Shown: positions 52,285-59,767 of the stretch, in pieces
Position numbering within the stretch: the stretch's first letter is position 1
Layout of the letters: each line of letters starts with the position of its first letter
Made by a program: the position numbers and the translations under genes
The notes under the pieces: model-generated
What the model saw: only the letters and a program-made list of their open reading frames with translations
Told to the model about the DNA's origin: nothing
The model's database searches: none
Virus record (IMG/VR): IMGVR_UViG_3300044825_002891
Location: 25,132-89,131 of that record
Reading direction: 5' to 3' (one strand)
From: a virus
DNA length: 64,000 nucleotides

Positions 52285-52561
52285 CGGGCTCACCCCTGTA
52301 CATCAGCTCCACGCACCCGTCAGCGCTGTCGTGAACGACAGTCCTGTCCCAGTCCTCGTTGGGATTGTGCAGGGGCACGTAGATGCCATGCTCATCATGG
52401 CCGTGGTAGTCCATGCAGGCGAGGTGGCCTTCGGAGTCCACCCACATGTCTGTGCCGTCATCCGCAGGCCCGTTCGTGTAGGGCTGGATGTGGGCATTGC
52501 AGCGGTTGCACCTGACCATGGACTTGGATGCAGCGATGCTTGCCTGTGCGGTCACAGCCAT
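52277..52561 (-). CDS. Small Cys/His protein
   Basis: 94 residues from ATG 52561, coupled to the upstream stop (TGATG-like overlap). It contains VRCNRCNAHIQPYTNG and HLACMDYHGHDEHG, Cys and His positions that suit a zinc ribbon. It overlaps the Excalibur gene start by 8 bases. Function unknown. Confidence 0.6.
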   Translation of the reverse strand: MAVTAQASIAASKSMVRCNRCNAHIQPYTNGPADDGTDMWVDSEGHLACMDYHGHDEHGIYVPLHNPNEDWDRTVVHDSADGCVELMYRGEPDE

Positions 52562-52884
52562 CAGTCGTCCTCCTCCTCGCTGTCCCACTCCACGTACGAG
52601 TCGTCCTCGTCCGTGTCCTCGGTGAACACGATCTCCACGGACACGATGCGCGTCCCGTCGAACGTGCCGTACACGGGGAACCGCCCGTCGCCCACGCCGG
52701 TCTCCGTGGACACGGCGAGGCCACCCAAGTCGGGCCCACACGAGCGCTTGTCGCCACAGGTCACGTCGATCGTGTCCCCGTAGTGCTTCTCCGTGTACGC
52801 ATCCCCGATCACGTAGCACGGATCCACGAGCATGATCTGGCCGCTGTCCACGGCGCAGTGTCCGATCAGTCTGGAGTCAGACAT
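52561..52884 (-). CDS. DPCYV-motif hypothetical protein
   Basis: 107 residues from ATG 52884. The IGHCAVDSGQIMLVDPCYVIGD motif is shared by a family of small phage and bacterial proteins of unknown function that I recognise by the DPCY signature. Beta-rich body, acidic tail (DTDEDDSYVEWDSEEEDD). No catalytic role known. Confidence 0.65.
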   Translation of the reverse strand: MSDSRLIGHCAVDSGQIMLVDPCYVIGDAYTEKHYGDTIDVTCGDKRSCGPDLGGLAVSTETGVGDGRFPVYGTFDGTRIVSVEIVFTEDTDEDDSYVEWDSEEEDD

Positions 52885-52887
52885 CTT

Positions 52888-53325
52888 TCAGCCCTCCTTG
52901 GGCGTGTTGTTGTTCGCAAGCATGTCCTGCTTGCGCCACCCGACCACGTACACGTAGCCGCCGCGGGGCCATCCGACGAGGATGCCGTAGTCGTCCTCGT
53001 ACAGGATGTGCTGCTTGGTGTCGTTGTGGGGCATGCTGATCCACGTGCGGATCGTGTCGCCCGTGAGGCTGTCCACGTGCGTCTCAGCGTAGCCGCCAGC
53101 AAGCTTGAGAGCCCGGTTGGCAGCGTGGATCAGGGCGTTGCCCCTGTCGTCGCCACGCTGGAGCCAGTGGATGAACTCCTGCCTGCCCTCGCATCCGTCG
53201 TCACCGACGACCTCCTGCCTGTCCCACACGATGTCGCAGGGCCAGATCCACCGGCCCGTGTAGTGGAACTCAGCAGCCTCAGGCGCCTTGGCGATGCCCG
53301 CCGTGGGTTCGTAGGTGATGGTCAT
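52888..53325 (-). CDS. Hypothetical protein
   Basis: 145 residues, starting ATG 53325. Trp/Tyr-rich, with RWIWPCDIVWDRQEV and ILVGWPRGGYVYVVGWRKQ. It ends in NNNTPKEG, whose codons also supply the AAGGAGGG ribosome site of the next gene. No family recognised. Confidence 0.6.
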   Translation of the reverse strand: MTITYEPTAGIAKAPEAAEFHYTGRWIWPCDIVWDRQEVVGDDGCEGRQEFIHWLQRGDDRGNALIHAANRALKLAGGYAETHVDSLTGDTIRTWISMPHNDTKQHILYEDDYGILVGWPRGGYVYVVGWRKQDMLANNNTPKEG

Positions 53326-53328
53326 GTG

Positions 53329-53676
53329 TCAGCCCTCCTCAGGCATGTTGTGCGGGTTGTTCCACCCGCGCTTGTTGGCGCACTCGTCACAGACGGGCAC
53401 ACCCTGGCACTGCGGGTAGTCGCTGCGCCAGTCGTCCAGCACGGCATCGCCGCACAGGTCGCACTCGACGGCGAGGCAGTCCGCGCAGATGTAGCCCATC
53501 AGCACGTGCTTGCCGTCACCGCTGTCGGCATCGGAGGGCACACGGTTCACGTACTTGCCCGTGCCCCACGACACATCACACCCGCAGTGGGTGCAATGCT
53601 CTCCGATGTCGATGACCCCGTTGGAGCGCAGGGTGCCAGACACCCGGACGCCCTCCTGTGTGGTCGTTGTGGCCAT
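53329..53676 (-). CDS. Zinc-ribbon-rich small protein
   Basis: 115 residues from ATG 53676. At least four Cys pairs: HCTHCGCDV, YICADCLAVECDLCGD and VPVCDECANKR, consistent with two zinc sites. It ends in HNMPEEG, which encodes the next ribosome site. Possibly a nucleic-acid or protein-binding adaptor. Function unknown. Confidence 0.65.
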   Translation of the reverse strand: MATTTTQEGVRVSGTLRSNGVIDIGEHCTHCGCDVSWGTGKYVNRVPSDADSGDGKHVLMGYICADCLAVECDLCGDAVLDDWRSDYPQCQGVPVCDECANKRGWNNPHNMPEEG

Positions 53677-53879
53677 CAGTCCTCCCTCTCCATCATTGCC
53701 GTGACCTCGTTGATCACGGACAGCAGTTGCCTGCGGTGCCAGCGCATGGTGTCCCACGACTTGGTGAGCACGCACAGGACATCCGCGGGCAGCCCGGGGT
53801 GATCCAAGCCCAGCTGTGTGAGCCTGTCCACGAGGTTGTCGTACTTGTCGTCGTCGCTGAGCGTGTGCCATTCGGCCAT
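53676..53879 (-). CDS. Small helical hypothetical protein
   Basis: 67 residues from ATG 53879; start and stop are coupled to its neighbours. Entirely helical in appearance (DDDKYDNLVDRLTQLGL, then MRWHRRQLLSVINEVTAMM). No Cys, no membrane span. No family recognised. Confidence 0.55.
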   Translation of the reverse strand: MAEWHTLSDDDKYDNLVDRLTQLGLDHPGLPADVLCVLTKSWDTMRWHRRQLLSVINEVTAMMERED

Positions 53880-53880
53880 G

Positions 53881-54087
53881 TCAGTTGTCCTCCTCGTCCG
53901 TGTAGTCGTCTGCGTCGTCCGTGGGCTTGTCCCACGACGTGGGTTCTGCGCCCTTGTCCAGCGCGCACTGCGTCACGCCGTCCTCGCCCCACAGGAAGCA
54001 GATGCCCTCTGCGGTGTGTCGGAGCATCTCTGCGATCACATCGTCGTCCTTGCGGACTACGACTGTGTACGTCACGTGCTCGCTCAC
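53881..54087 (-). CDS. Small acidic hypothetical protein
   Basis: 68 residues from GTG 54087, with GGAGGTGTGAT in the end of the previous gene. It starts VSEHVTYTVVVRKDDDVIAEML and has an acidic tail (DDADDYTDEEDN). Beta then helix layout. No family recognised. Confidence 0.55.
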   Translation of the reverse strand: MSEHVTYTVVVRKDDDVIAEMLRHTAEGICFLWGEDGVTQCALDKGAEPTSWDKPTDDADDYTDEEDN

Positions 54088-54088
54088 A

Positions 54089-54835
54089 TCACACCTCCAC
54101 GTGCTCGCCCGTCGCGCTGTACACGAACGGGGTCTTGACCATGGCCCGCAGGCGGGCGTTGGACACAGCCTTGGCCCGCAGGCCCACGACGTGGGCAGCG
54201 GGGTCAAGGAACCGCAGGTCGGACGCATCGCCGTCCACGACAGGGAACCCGTGGAACATGCGCGGCAGCGCCTCGCCCTTGAGCGTGTCGAAGACCACAG
54301 CGATGTTGTGGCCCATGGACAGCGCGTCCATGCACGCCTCCATGTTGAACCCGGACGCGCTGTAGGTCAGGTGATACCTGTCCGTGCTGACGCGCTCCGT
54401 GACGGGGTACTTGGTGTAGTCGTAGAACACCACGTCGTCCGCGAAGGCGTCGATCACAGTGGTCTTGACCCCATCGATCAGCATGGGCGTGCGCTCCCAC
54501 GGGATGTCGCTGAAGGTGTTCAGGCGCACGCAGGGCACGAGCCCCTCGCGCTCGCACTTGCGGATGTGCGCGAACAGGTCCTTCGCAAGCAGCGCAGCGA
54601 AGGTGTCCCTGTCGTCGAAGAACAGGTTGGTCCTGCGGATGCGCGCCGCCACGGTCGCGGGCATGCTGCCGTGACCCGTGTGTGCAACGCAGGGGTCAGA
54701 GCACCACTCGTTGTGGTGCTTGCACACGTTGCGCCCGGACATGCGTGCCGGGGCGAGCATGAGGCTCGTGATGAGGTACTTGGTCTTGCCGTTGGTCTTG
54801 GCCAACTTGGCGTTCGATGTGGACAGGAGTGTCAT
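54089..54835 (-). CDS. GP88-like protein
   Basis: 248 residues from ATG 54835 behind AAGGAGGGCACTCAC. The N-terminus has KTKYLITSLMLAPARMSGRNVCKHH, the MxPAxxSGxNVC signature of the actinophage gene product 88 family, followed by CSDPCVAHTGHG and an RIRRTNLFFDDRDTFAALLAKDL helix. The Cys/His set suggests a metal site. Function unknown in the family. It is the first gene of the second accessory unit, behind a structured leader. Confidence 0.75.
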   Translation of the reverse strand: MTLLSTSNAKLAKTNGKTKYLITSLMLAPARMSGRNVCKHHNEWCSDPCVAHTGHGSMPATVAARIRRTNLFFDDRDTFAALLAKDLFAHIRKCEREGLVPCVRLNTFSDIPWERTPMLIDGVKTTVIDAFADDVVFYDYTKYPVTERVSTDRYHLTYSASGFNMEACMDALSMGHNIAVVFDTLKGEALPRMFHGFPVVDGDASDLRFLDPAAHVVGLRAKAVSNARLRAMVKTPFVYSATGEHVEV

Positions 54836-54983
54836 GTGAGTGCCCTCCTTGGGCTAGTTGATGTGCGGTCATCCGCACGTTTCCCACAGGAGACCCGCCA
54901 CCGACCTGTGTCGGTGACGGGACCATCCTGAGGGGAGAGCCACCACCGTAGCAGATGCCACGGGGACCCCGCAACTTTGGCTC
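54836..54983 (-). promoter_or_regulatory. Leftward promoter with GAGCCAAA box and structured leader (GP88 unit)
   Basis: On the minus strand GAGCCAAA (54983-54976) is followed by TTGCGG (54974-54969), an 18-base spacer and TACGGT (54950-54945). The ~100-base leader contains CACCGAC/GTCGGTG and GTGCGG/CCGCAC hairpins before the AAGGAGGG site. The upstream gene's stop is also at 54983, so the box abuts the end of the first accessory unit. Confidence 0.6.
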
Positions 54984-55420
54984 TACTGCGGGGCTTTCGG
55001 CGTGGGCTGCCGGACACCGTAGGCGATGGGGAGCACCTGCTCGGCCGCGCTCGCGGCGCTGTCGTCGATGTCCGCCTCCCACATGCCCAGCGCGGGCTCG
55101 CCCTTGCGCACCTCGGCGTACTTGAGCCTGTGCATGGACATGGGCCCGTCGGCCAGCCTGCACACGTGCGCCCGGATCAGGTCCGCGCCCGTGACCTCGT
55201 GCGCCCACAGCACGGGGTACTCGCTGTTGGGGCAGTCGTTGGGCATCCAGCACTCGTCCACGAAGGACACCATCTCCTTGTCCCCCGCGGTCTCTGCGTC
55301 CGCGCCGATGATGCCCAGCAGGCGCCGCAGTTCCTCGACAGCCTCCTCGTGCGTGTCCCCGGGGATCACGCATGCGAGCATGACCGTCTGAAAGATCTTG
55401 GGCTTGTCCGTGTTGTCCAT
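54983..55420 (-). CDS. Hypothetical protein
   Basis: 145 residues from ATG 55420 (TGATG overlap). It includes MLACVIPGDTHEEAVEELRRLLG, VDECWMPNDCPNSEYPVLWAHEV and RAHVCRLADG. Mixed alpha/beta with a few Cys. Last gene of the first accessory unit. No family recognised. Confidence 0.6.
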   Translation of the reverse strand: MDNTDKPKIFQTVMLACVIPGDTHEEAVEELRRLLGIIGADAETAGDKEMVSFVDECWMPNDCPNSEYPVLWAHEVTGADLIRAHVCRLADGPMSMHRLKYAEVRKGEPALGMWEADIDDSAASAAEQVLPIAYGVRQPTPKAPQ

Positions 55421-55683
55421 CACATGTCCTCCATGTCGATGTTGGCCTGTGCGATCGCATCCCACACGATCTGATTGATGAGACTGCCGATGAACTCGTC
55501 GTCATCACCCTTGCGCCATGCGACTGTCGTGCGCACGGCTTCCCACTCGTCGTCTGTGATCTGACGACCCACAGCGTCGGACACGTCCTCGCGTCCGCGC
55601 ACGAACATGAGCAGATTGTGCTTCTGCTGTGTCTTCACAGCCTCAGCGATCCACTCGGGCATGCTGTCTTCGACCGCGCTCAT
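55420..55683 (-). CDS. Small helical hypothetical protein
   Basis: 87 residues from ATG 55683. Helical, with MPEWIAEAVKTQQKHNLLMFV and DDEWEAVRTTVAWRKGDDDEF, ending DMEDM at the overlap with the next gene. No family recognised. Confidence 0.55.
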   Translation of the reverse strand: MSAVEDSMPEWIAEAVKTQQKHNLLMFVRGREDVSDAVGRQITDDEWEAVRTTVAWRKGDDDEFIGSLINQIVWDAIAQANIDMEDM

Positions 55684-55684
55684 G

Positions 55685-55885
55685 TCACACCCCCTGCGTG
55701 CAGCCGATGGCCGCCCTGTCGTACTCACACGCGAATCGCTCCGCGTCGCACCACGCGGACTCGCCGCGGAACACGCGCGCCCTCTTGCGCCCTGCGTCGG
55801 AGCACACGGTGACCCTGTAGGTCTCCCATGCGCTCGTGTCTTGACGCACGATCACACGATCGGACTCGTAGATTGTCTTGAGCAC
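55685..55885 (-). CDS. Small hypothetical protein
   Basis: 66 residues from GTG 55885, with GGAGGTGTGAC supplied by the end of the previous gene. Beta-like, basic middle (SDAGRKRARVFRGES). Two Cys near the C-terminus. No family recognised. Confidence 0.55.
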   Translation of the reverse strand: MLKTIYESDRVIVRQDTSAWETYRVTVCSDAGRKRARVFRGESAWCDAERFACEYDRAAIGCTQGV

Positions 55886-55886
55886 G

Positions 55887-56237
55887 TCACACCTCCTCGG
55901 TGTCGTTGATGCCTATCGTGGACAGGGCGTTGGACACCCAGTCCTTGTGCAGGGACGTGGAGTCCCCGTCGTCGTCCAGCGGGCCCATGACGATCATGTT
56001 GCCCGCGATCCAGTCGTCCGGGTAGATGGCTCCGTCCGCGTGTGCGATCTGTGATGCCACCACGTTGCGGGACAGGCCCTTGAGCTTGCCCTCTTCGTTG
56101 ACGTACGCGGTGACACCTTCGATCGGCACACCCTCAAGCCAGCCCCCGACGATGGCCACAAGGTCATCGTACGTGGGCTGTGCCTGGACGGTGTGCTCCT
56201 GCACACCTTCGGGGGTGATGATTGCGTAGCGGAACAC
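55887..56237 (-). CDS. DUF3846-like protein
   Basis: 116 residues from GTG 56237. The order VAIVGGWLEGV, TAYVNEEGKLKGLSRNVVAS, DWIAGNMIVMGPLDDDG is the DUF3846 pattern found in many phages and mobile elements. The role of that family is not known. It ends GINDTEEV, whose codons give the ribosome site for the next gene. Confidence 0.75.
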   Translation of the reverse strand: MFRYAIITPEGVQEHTVQAQPTYDDLVAIVGGWLEGVPIEGVTAYVNEEGKLKGLSRNVVASQIAHADGAIYPDDWIAGNMIVMGPLDDDGDSTSLHKDWVSNALSTIGINDTEEV

Positions 56238-56238
56238 C

Positions 56239-56712
56239 TCAGACCTCCTGTGGGCTGTTGATGGACGACAGTTCGGACAGGGTGGGCCCCACGTCGTCCA
56301 CGTGGGACCATCGCTCCCCGATGTCCTCGGAGATGCGGGACTTGGACAGGGCCTCGTGCATGGCCAGCCCGATGTTCGTGCAGTGCTTGTGCACCCACTC
56401 CCACGGGTGCTCGCAGCCGTCCGCGATCGTCATGTCCCACAGGGCCTTCGTGCCCGGGTCCATGGGCTCCGTGTAGTCGCCCACGACGATGATGCGATCG
56501 CCCGCCCAGCGCCCGGCCACCTTGAGCATGGCCTCGTCGGACAGGTCCACGTCGCCGCCGCCGCGCATGTGGGAGCAGGACAGGAGGACGAACAGGGACG
56601 CGGGCATGCCCGTGTTCCAGATGTTCTCCACCATCTTCATGCCTGCGCCCACGTCCCACGGACGCACGTACTCGCGCTTGTCGATGTTGACAGGGATGTG
56701 GTACTGGCCCAT
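56239..56712 (-). CDS. Hypothetical protein
   Basis: 157 residues from ATG 56712. It begins MGQYHIPVNIDKREYVRPW and has MPASLFVLLSCSHMRGGGDVDLSDE and RWAGDRIIVVGDYTEP. The GD-Y pattern after a hydrophobic strand recalls enzymes but no known family fits. It ends SINSPQEV. Function unknown. Confidence 0.65.
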   Translation of the reverse strand: MGQYHIPVNIDKREYVRPWDVGAGMKMVENIWNTGMPASLFVLLSCSHMRGGGDVDLSDEAMLKVAGRWAGDRIIVVGDYTEPMDPGTKALWDMTIADGCEHPWEWVHKHCTNIGLAMHEALSKSRISEDIGERWSHVDDVGPTLSELSSINSPQEV

Positions 56713-56713
56713 G

Positions 56714-56956
56714 TCAGATCACCTCCTCGGTGTTGTTGATGCGACCGCACCCGCCGCACTCTTTGTACGGGGTCTGAATCTCCCACACACCGAAGTCAAT
56801 CGGGTTGTCCTCGTGTGTGGAGCACTCGGGTGGCAGGTACGCGCGCAGTTGCTGGCAGTCGTTCAGCGCGCCGTCGTGACTCTCGTACGGGCCAAGCACA
56901 GCCTGCACAGAGTCATCACCCCTCTGGCGATTGTCGGTCTTGATGATGACCCACAT
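56714..56956 (-). CDS. Small CxxC protein
   Basis: 80 residues from ATG 56956. It has a C-terminal KECGGCGRINNTEEVI; the GRINNTEEV ending provides GAGGAGGTG for the next gene. A single Cys pair plus Cys/His earlier could form one metal site. No family recognised. Confidence 0.55.
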   Translation of the reverse strand: MWVIIKTDNRQRGDDSVQAVLGPYESHDGALNDCQQLRAYLPPECSTHEDNPIDFGVWEIQTPYKECGGCGRINNTEEVI

Positions 56957-56958
56957 GA

Positions 56959-57267
56959 TCAGACTTCCACCTTCTCCACGCAGGACAGGGGCACCGTGAC
57001 GATGCCGCTGAAGCGCCCCTGTGCCTGACCCTCCGCGGGCCTGACGGCCACGCGGGACCGCTTGACCTCCACCACGATGCCGCGCTTGCCGTTGATGTAC
57101 GCGGGGCGCAGGCCCGACAGGCGCACGCTGTCGCCCGTGTTCAGCGATGCTTTCGTGATGCTCGCGCGCACGTCCCTGAGGACGCTCTGGCGATGGCGCA
57201 CGGCGTCAGCGATCGTGTCCAGATCGCTGTCGTACGTGCCGTTCATGATGAGCGTGCTGATGTCCAT
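56959..57267 (-). CDS. Small protein with KOW/SH3-like segment
   Basis: 102 residues from ATG 57267. The N-terminal half is helical; the C-terminal half, TGDSVRLSGLRPAYINGKRGIVVEVKRSRVAVRP, looks like a KOW or SH3-type barrel used in RNA or protein binding. A GTCGC/GCGAC leader hairpin (57282-57297) lies just before its ribosome site. Role unknown. Confidence 0.6.
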   Translation of the reverse strand: MDISTLIMNGTYDSDLDTIADAVRHRQSVLRDVRASITKASLNTGDSVRLSGLRPAYINGKRGIVVEVKRSRVAVRPAEGQAQGRFSGIVTVPLSCVEKVEV

Positions 57268-57281
57268 GTTCTTACCTCTCT

Positions 57282-57297
57282 GTCGCTTCTGTGCGAC
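57282..57297 (-). promoter_or_regulatory. Leader hairpin upstream of the KOW-like gene
   Basis: GTCGC and GCGAC enclose a six-base loop (ACAGAA on the minus strand). It ends a few bases before AGAGAGGTAAG and the ATG at 57267. It is one of the family of short hairpins in this array whose stems differ in sequence but stay paired. Confidence 0.55.
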
Positions 57298-57303
57298 GGT
57301 TGC

Positions 57304-57702
57304 TTACTTGCTGAGCTTGTGCGCACCTGCGCACATCCACTTGCGCGGAATGACGTGGGCGACCAACAGGGCCGTCACGTCATCCGCAGCGAACAGGTCC
57401 CGCATGCACACGGAACCCTGCCACCAGTCGTCCCACGTGGGGATCAGACCGAAGTCCTCGTACATGTGCTGCTCACCGATGAGCCGCACAGACACGCGCT
57501 TGCCGTCGCTGTTGGTCAACGTGCGACCGAACAGGCTCACGGCCATGTCGATGCCCTCCGCGTGATGACGACAGGCGCGGTGTCGGAAGTCCGACAGCCA
57601 CACCTTCGTGATGTCGAAGAAGTCATGGACAAGGAAGTAGTCCTCCCATGTGCCTCCGAACATGCGCGCGGAGGACAGGGCGTGATCGTCAGGGCTGGCC
57701 AT
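57304..57702 (-). CDS. DUF6915-like protein
   Basis: 132 residues from ATG 57702. The pattern HDFFDITKVWLSDFRHRACRHHAEGI, then SDGKRVSVRLIGEQHMYEDFG and TWDDWW, matches a family I know as DUF6915, with several conserved His that suit a metal site. Present in phages and some bacteria; function unknown. ATGA overlap with the upstream gene. Confidence 0.7.
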   Translation of the reverse strand: MASPDDHALSSARMFGGTWEDYFLVHDFFDITKVWLSDFRHRACRHHAEGIDMAVSLFGRTLTNSDGKRVSVRLIGEQHMYEDFGLIPTWDDWWQGSVCMRDLFAADDVTALLVAHVIPRKWMCAGAHKLSK

Positions 57703-58124
57703 CAGATGCCAAACCCGAACTTGCTCAGGTGGGGCACGTACTCGCTGCCGTCCATGCGCACCTTGCCGTCGCGCACGTCGTACTCCAGCGTGCCATGCAC
57801 GTAGTATTCGCCTGCGAAGGTGTAGTACTTGTCGTACACGGGCTGTTCGATCAGGTCAGCCATCTTGTTGGCCTGTCGCCGTCCCGGGGACAAGGTTTTG
57901 CTCTCCCACTTGCCGGTCTTGGGGTTGTGCATCATGGCCTCGTACGTGCGCTTGCACCACGTGGGGTTCGTCTCCTCGCGGCCGTCTGCGTACGTGACCG
58001 TGATGCTGTCCACGCCGCCCTCGTCGTTGCCGCCGCTGTAGTCAATCATGCACTTGACCACACCCTGCACTTCCAGCGCCCTGAGGGCCCTCTGCTTGTC
58101 GAACTTGCTGTCGAACATGCTCAT
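57702..58124 (-). CDS. Hypothetical protein
   Basis: 140 residues from ATG 58124, with GGAGACATTCAG upstream. It includes KQRALRALEVQGVVKCMIDYSGGNDEGG, VTYADGREETNPTW and AGEYYVHGTLEYDVRDG. Mixed fold. A GCCAC/GTGGC leader hairpin lies just upstream. No family recognised. Confidence 0.6.
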   Translation of the reverse strand: MSMFDSKFDKQRALRALEVQGVVKCMIDYSGGNDEGGVDSITVTYADGREETNPTWCKRTYEAMMHNPKTGKWESKTLSPGRRQANKMADLIEQPVYDKYYTFAGEYYVHGTLEYDVRDGKVRMDGSEYVPHLSKFGFGI

Positions 58125-58137
58125 CTGAATGTCTCCT

Positions 58138-58181
58138 GCCACGCATGTGGCCATTGCCCCGGGGCACCATTGCCCCGGGGC
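58138..58181 (-). terminator. GC-rich palindrome pair plus leader hairpin
   Basis: Two copies of the self-palindrome GCCCCGGGGC (58156-58165, 58172-58181) can pair with each other as a 10-bp stem with a 6-base loop, just after the upstream gene's stop. The short hairpin GCCAC/GTGGC (58138-58151) follows, touching the AGGAGA ribosome site of the next gene. No T-tract. Confidence 0.55.
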
Positions 58182-58194
58182 TGTGTCGCATGCC

Positions 58195-58785
58195 TCAGGC
58201 GTTGAGGAATGCGTCGATGTCGTTCTGCGTGGGGTCGTTGTGCTCGCTGTCCCACAGCAGGTACACGGCCTTGTGGACCTCCACCGTGTCGCGCACGTGC
58301 TTGGCCGTGTAGATCCCACCCTCCGGCTGGGTGCGCATCCACTTGACCCACTCGTTCAGGGTCTTGTGGCCCCAGTTGGCGCTGTAGCCGATGAACATGG
58401 ACAGCATCCACGCGGACAGGTGCGTGCCCTTGTTCGGCTTGTCCGGGGCCGTGTACACGCCCGTGTTCTCGTCGTACGTGCCCACGTCGTTCAGGCACGG
58501 CCTGCCCACGAACACCTCGAACGTGCGCATGCGCCCGTACATCTCGGCCACGTTGTCCTCCGTGACCTTGCCGATGCCCGTGAGCATGAGCACGCCCGCG
58601 AAGGGCGGCCCCATGAACGACTCCCCGTGCATGATGTTGTCCAGCAGTTGCACGATCGGGGGCTGCTGCTCCCACTCGGGCGTCTCCCACACGGTCGTGG
58701 TCACGTCGGGGGTGTCGATGCTGTCCCAGATGGGCTTGAGCATCTTGTACGCGGGCGTGTCGCCCCAGTTGCAGGTCAGAGGCAT
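58195..58785 (-). CDS. Hypothetical protein
   Basis: 196 residues from ATG 58785 with GGAAGGAGAGAGGC upstream. It has LDNIMHGESFMGPPFAGVLMLTGIGK, MYGRMRTFEVFVGRPCLND and LSMFIGYSANWGHKTLNEW. Helical, with strong C/G-ending codon bias, so probably well expressed. No family recognised. Confidence 0.65.
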   Translation of the reverse strand: MPLTCNWGDTPAYKMLKPIWDSIDTPDVTTTVWETPEWEQQPPIVQLLDNIMHGESFMGPPFAGVLMLTGIGKVTEDNVAEMYGRMRTFEVFVGRPCLNDVGTYDENTGVYTAPDKPNKGTHLSAWMLSMFIGYSANWGHKTLNEWVKWMRTQPEGGIYTAKHVRDTVEVHKAVYLLWDSEHNDPTQNDIDAFLNA

Positions 58786-58801
58786 TGCCTCTCTCCTTCC
58801 T

Positions 58802-58840
58802 GCCGCATGTGCGGCTGTGCCCCCGGCTCCTGTGCCGGGG
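58802..58840 (-). terminator. Terminator-like hairpin plus leader hairpin
   Basis: CCCCGGC (58821-58827) pairs with GCCGGGG (58834-58840), a 7-bp stem after the upstream gene. GCCGC/GCGGC (58802-58815, loop of 4) then leads directly into the ribosome site of the gene at 58785. The plan repeats that of the neighbouring gaps. Confidence 0.5.
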
Positions 58841-58856
58841 ACAGTTGTGGTGTGTG

Positions 58857-59153
58857 TCAGACGATCCGGGCGCCGCCGCCGCGCTTGTCGCGGTGGTAGC
58901 GCATGTTGATGCCCAGCACGCGCAGGGCCTTGTTCACGCCGTTCTGATCGGACACAGAGCCGCGCCCCGTGTTGACGCGGGTCAGCGTGGAGCCCGCCTC
59001 GCTCTCCAGCCACTCCAGCATGCAAGTGCTGTAGTGCCACAGTTGAAACACATCGTCCATGAGGGCGCTGCCCTCGCGGTTGACCACACGGGTGACGCGC
59101 CACGGGCCTGCCTCGCCCTCGCGTGCCTCCACAATGCTTTCGATGCTGCTCAC
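58857..59153 (-). CDS. Small hypothetical protein
   Basis: 98 residues from GTG 59153 (GTGA overlap with the upstream stop at 59150). It has GPWRVTRVVNREGSALMDDVFQLWHYST, and a Gly/Arg-rich C-terminus (YHRDKRGGGARIV) that could bind nucleic acid. No family recognised. Confidence 0.55.
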   Translation of the reverse strand: MSSIESIVEAREGEAGPWRVTRVVNREGSALMDDVFQLWHYSTCMLEWLESEAGSTLTRVNTGRGSVSDQNGVNKALRVLGINMRYHRDKRGGGARIV

Positions 59154-59434
59154 GACAGGACCTCCTTGTCCTCGCGGATGTACACCTGGGCGAGGCCCGT
59201 GTCCATGTGGATCTCGTTCTCCTCCGACGAGCACATGTACTGCTCGCGGATGTCCAACACGACCCAGCGCGCGTCGGCCAGTCGCTCCGCCTCGCGCTCC
59301 ATGTCCTCGTGCGTGAGGCCCTTGAGCCACACGCTGGGGCCCGTGGCGGGCCACAGAACCATGTCGAACAGGTCCACGCCCACGTGCTCGGGCTTGCGCG
59401 CGTCCCCGCTGTGGGGGCTGATCTTGGTGCTCAC
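59150..59434 (-). CDS. Small hypothetical protein
   Basis: 94 residues from GTG 59434 with GAAGGAGACAGCAA upstream. It contains VDLFDMVLWPATGPSVWLKG and a helical EDMEREAERLADARW segment. A GTCGCA/TGCGAC leader hairpin sits just upstream. No family recognised. Confidence 0.55.
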   Translation of the reverse strand: MSTKISPHSGDARKPEHVGVDLFDMVLWPATGPSVWLKGLTHEDMEREAERLADARWVVLDIREQYMCSSEENEIHMDTGLAQVYIREDKEVLS

Positions 59435-59449
59435 TTGCTGTCTCCTTCC

Positions 59450-59497
59450 GTCGCACTCCTGTGTGCGACGTGCCCGGGGGCATCCAAGCCCCCGGGC
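59450..59497 (-). terminator. Terminator-like hairpin plus leader hairpin
   Basis: GCCCGGGGGC (59472-59481) pairs with GCCCCCGGGC (59488-59497), a perfect 10-bp stem with a 6-base loop, 16 bases after the upstream gene. GTCGCA/TGCGAC (59450-59455, 59464-59469) follows and ends next to GGAAGGAG of the gene at 59434. Confidence 0.6.
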
Positions 59498-59513
59498 GGT
59501 CGTGTGTGTTGGG

Positions 59514-59750
59514 CTAGAAGCCCATGTCCTCCATCGCGCATGCGATGGCGTCGATGTCATCACCCATGATCTCGTGCATGATCGCGGCCGTGCTGGCCGT
59601 GTCCTTCAGCGGGAAGCCCCGCTTGCGGTGCCTCTCGCAGCACGAGCACTTGACGATCGTGCTGTCCTTGACGGTCAGCCCGTATGCCTCGGGCTCGTGC
59701 AGGCAGTCGATCTCGTGCGGCTCTCCGCACGTGATGCAGTACAGGTCCAT
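59514..59750 (-). CDS. Small protein with two Cys pairs
   Basis: 78 residues from ATG 59750. LYCITCGEPHEIDC and STIVKCSCCERHRKRGF together suggest a zinc ribbon. The C-terminus is acidic and helical (HEIMGDDIDAIACAMEDMGF). GACAGGAGGACAGACAC lies upstream. No family recognised. Confidence 0.6.
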   Translation of the reverse strand: MDLYCITCGEPHEIDCLHEPEAYGLTVKDSTIVKCSCCERHRKRGFPLKDTASTAAIMHEIMGDDIDAIACAMEDMGF

Positions 59751-59767
59751 GTGTCTGTCCTCCTGTC

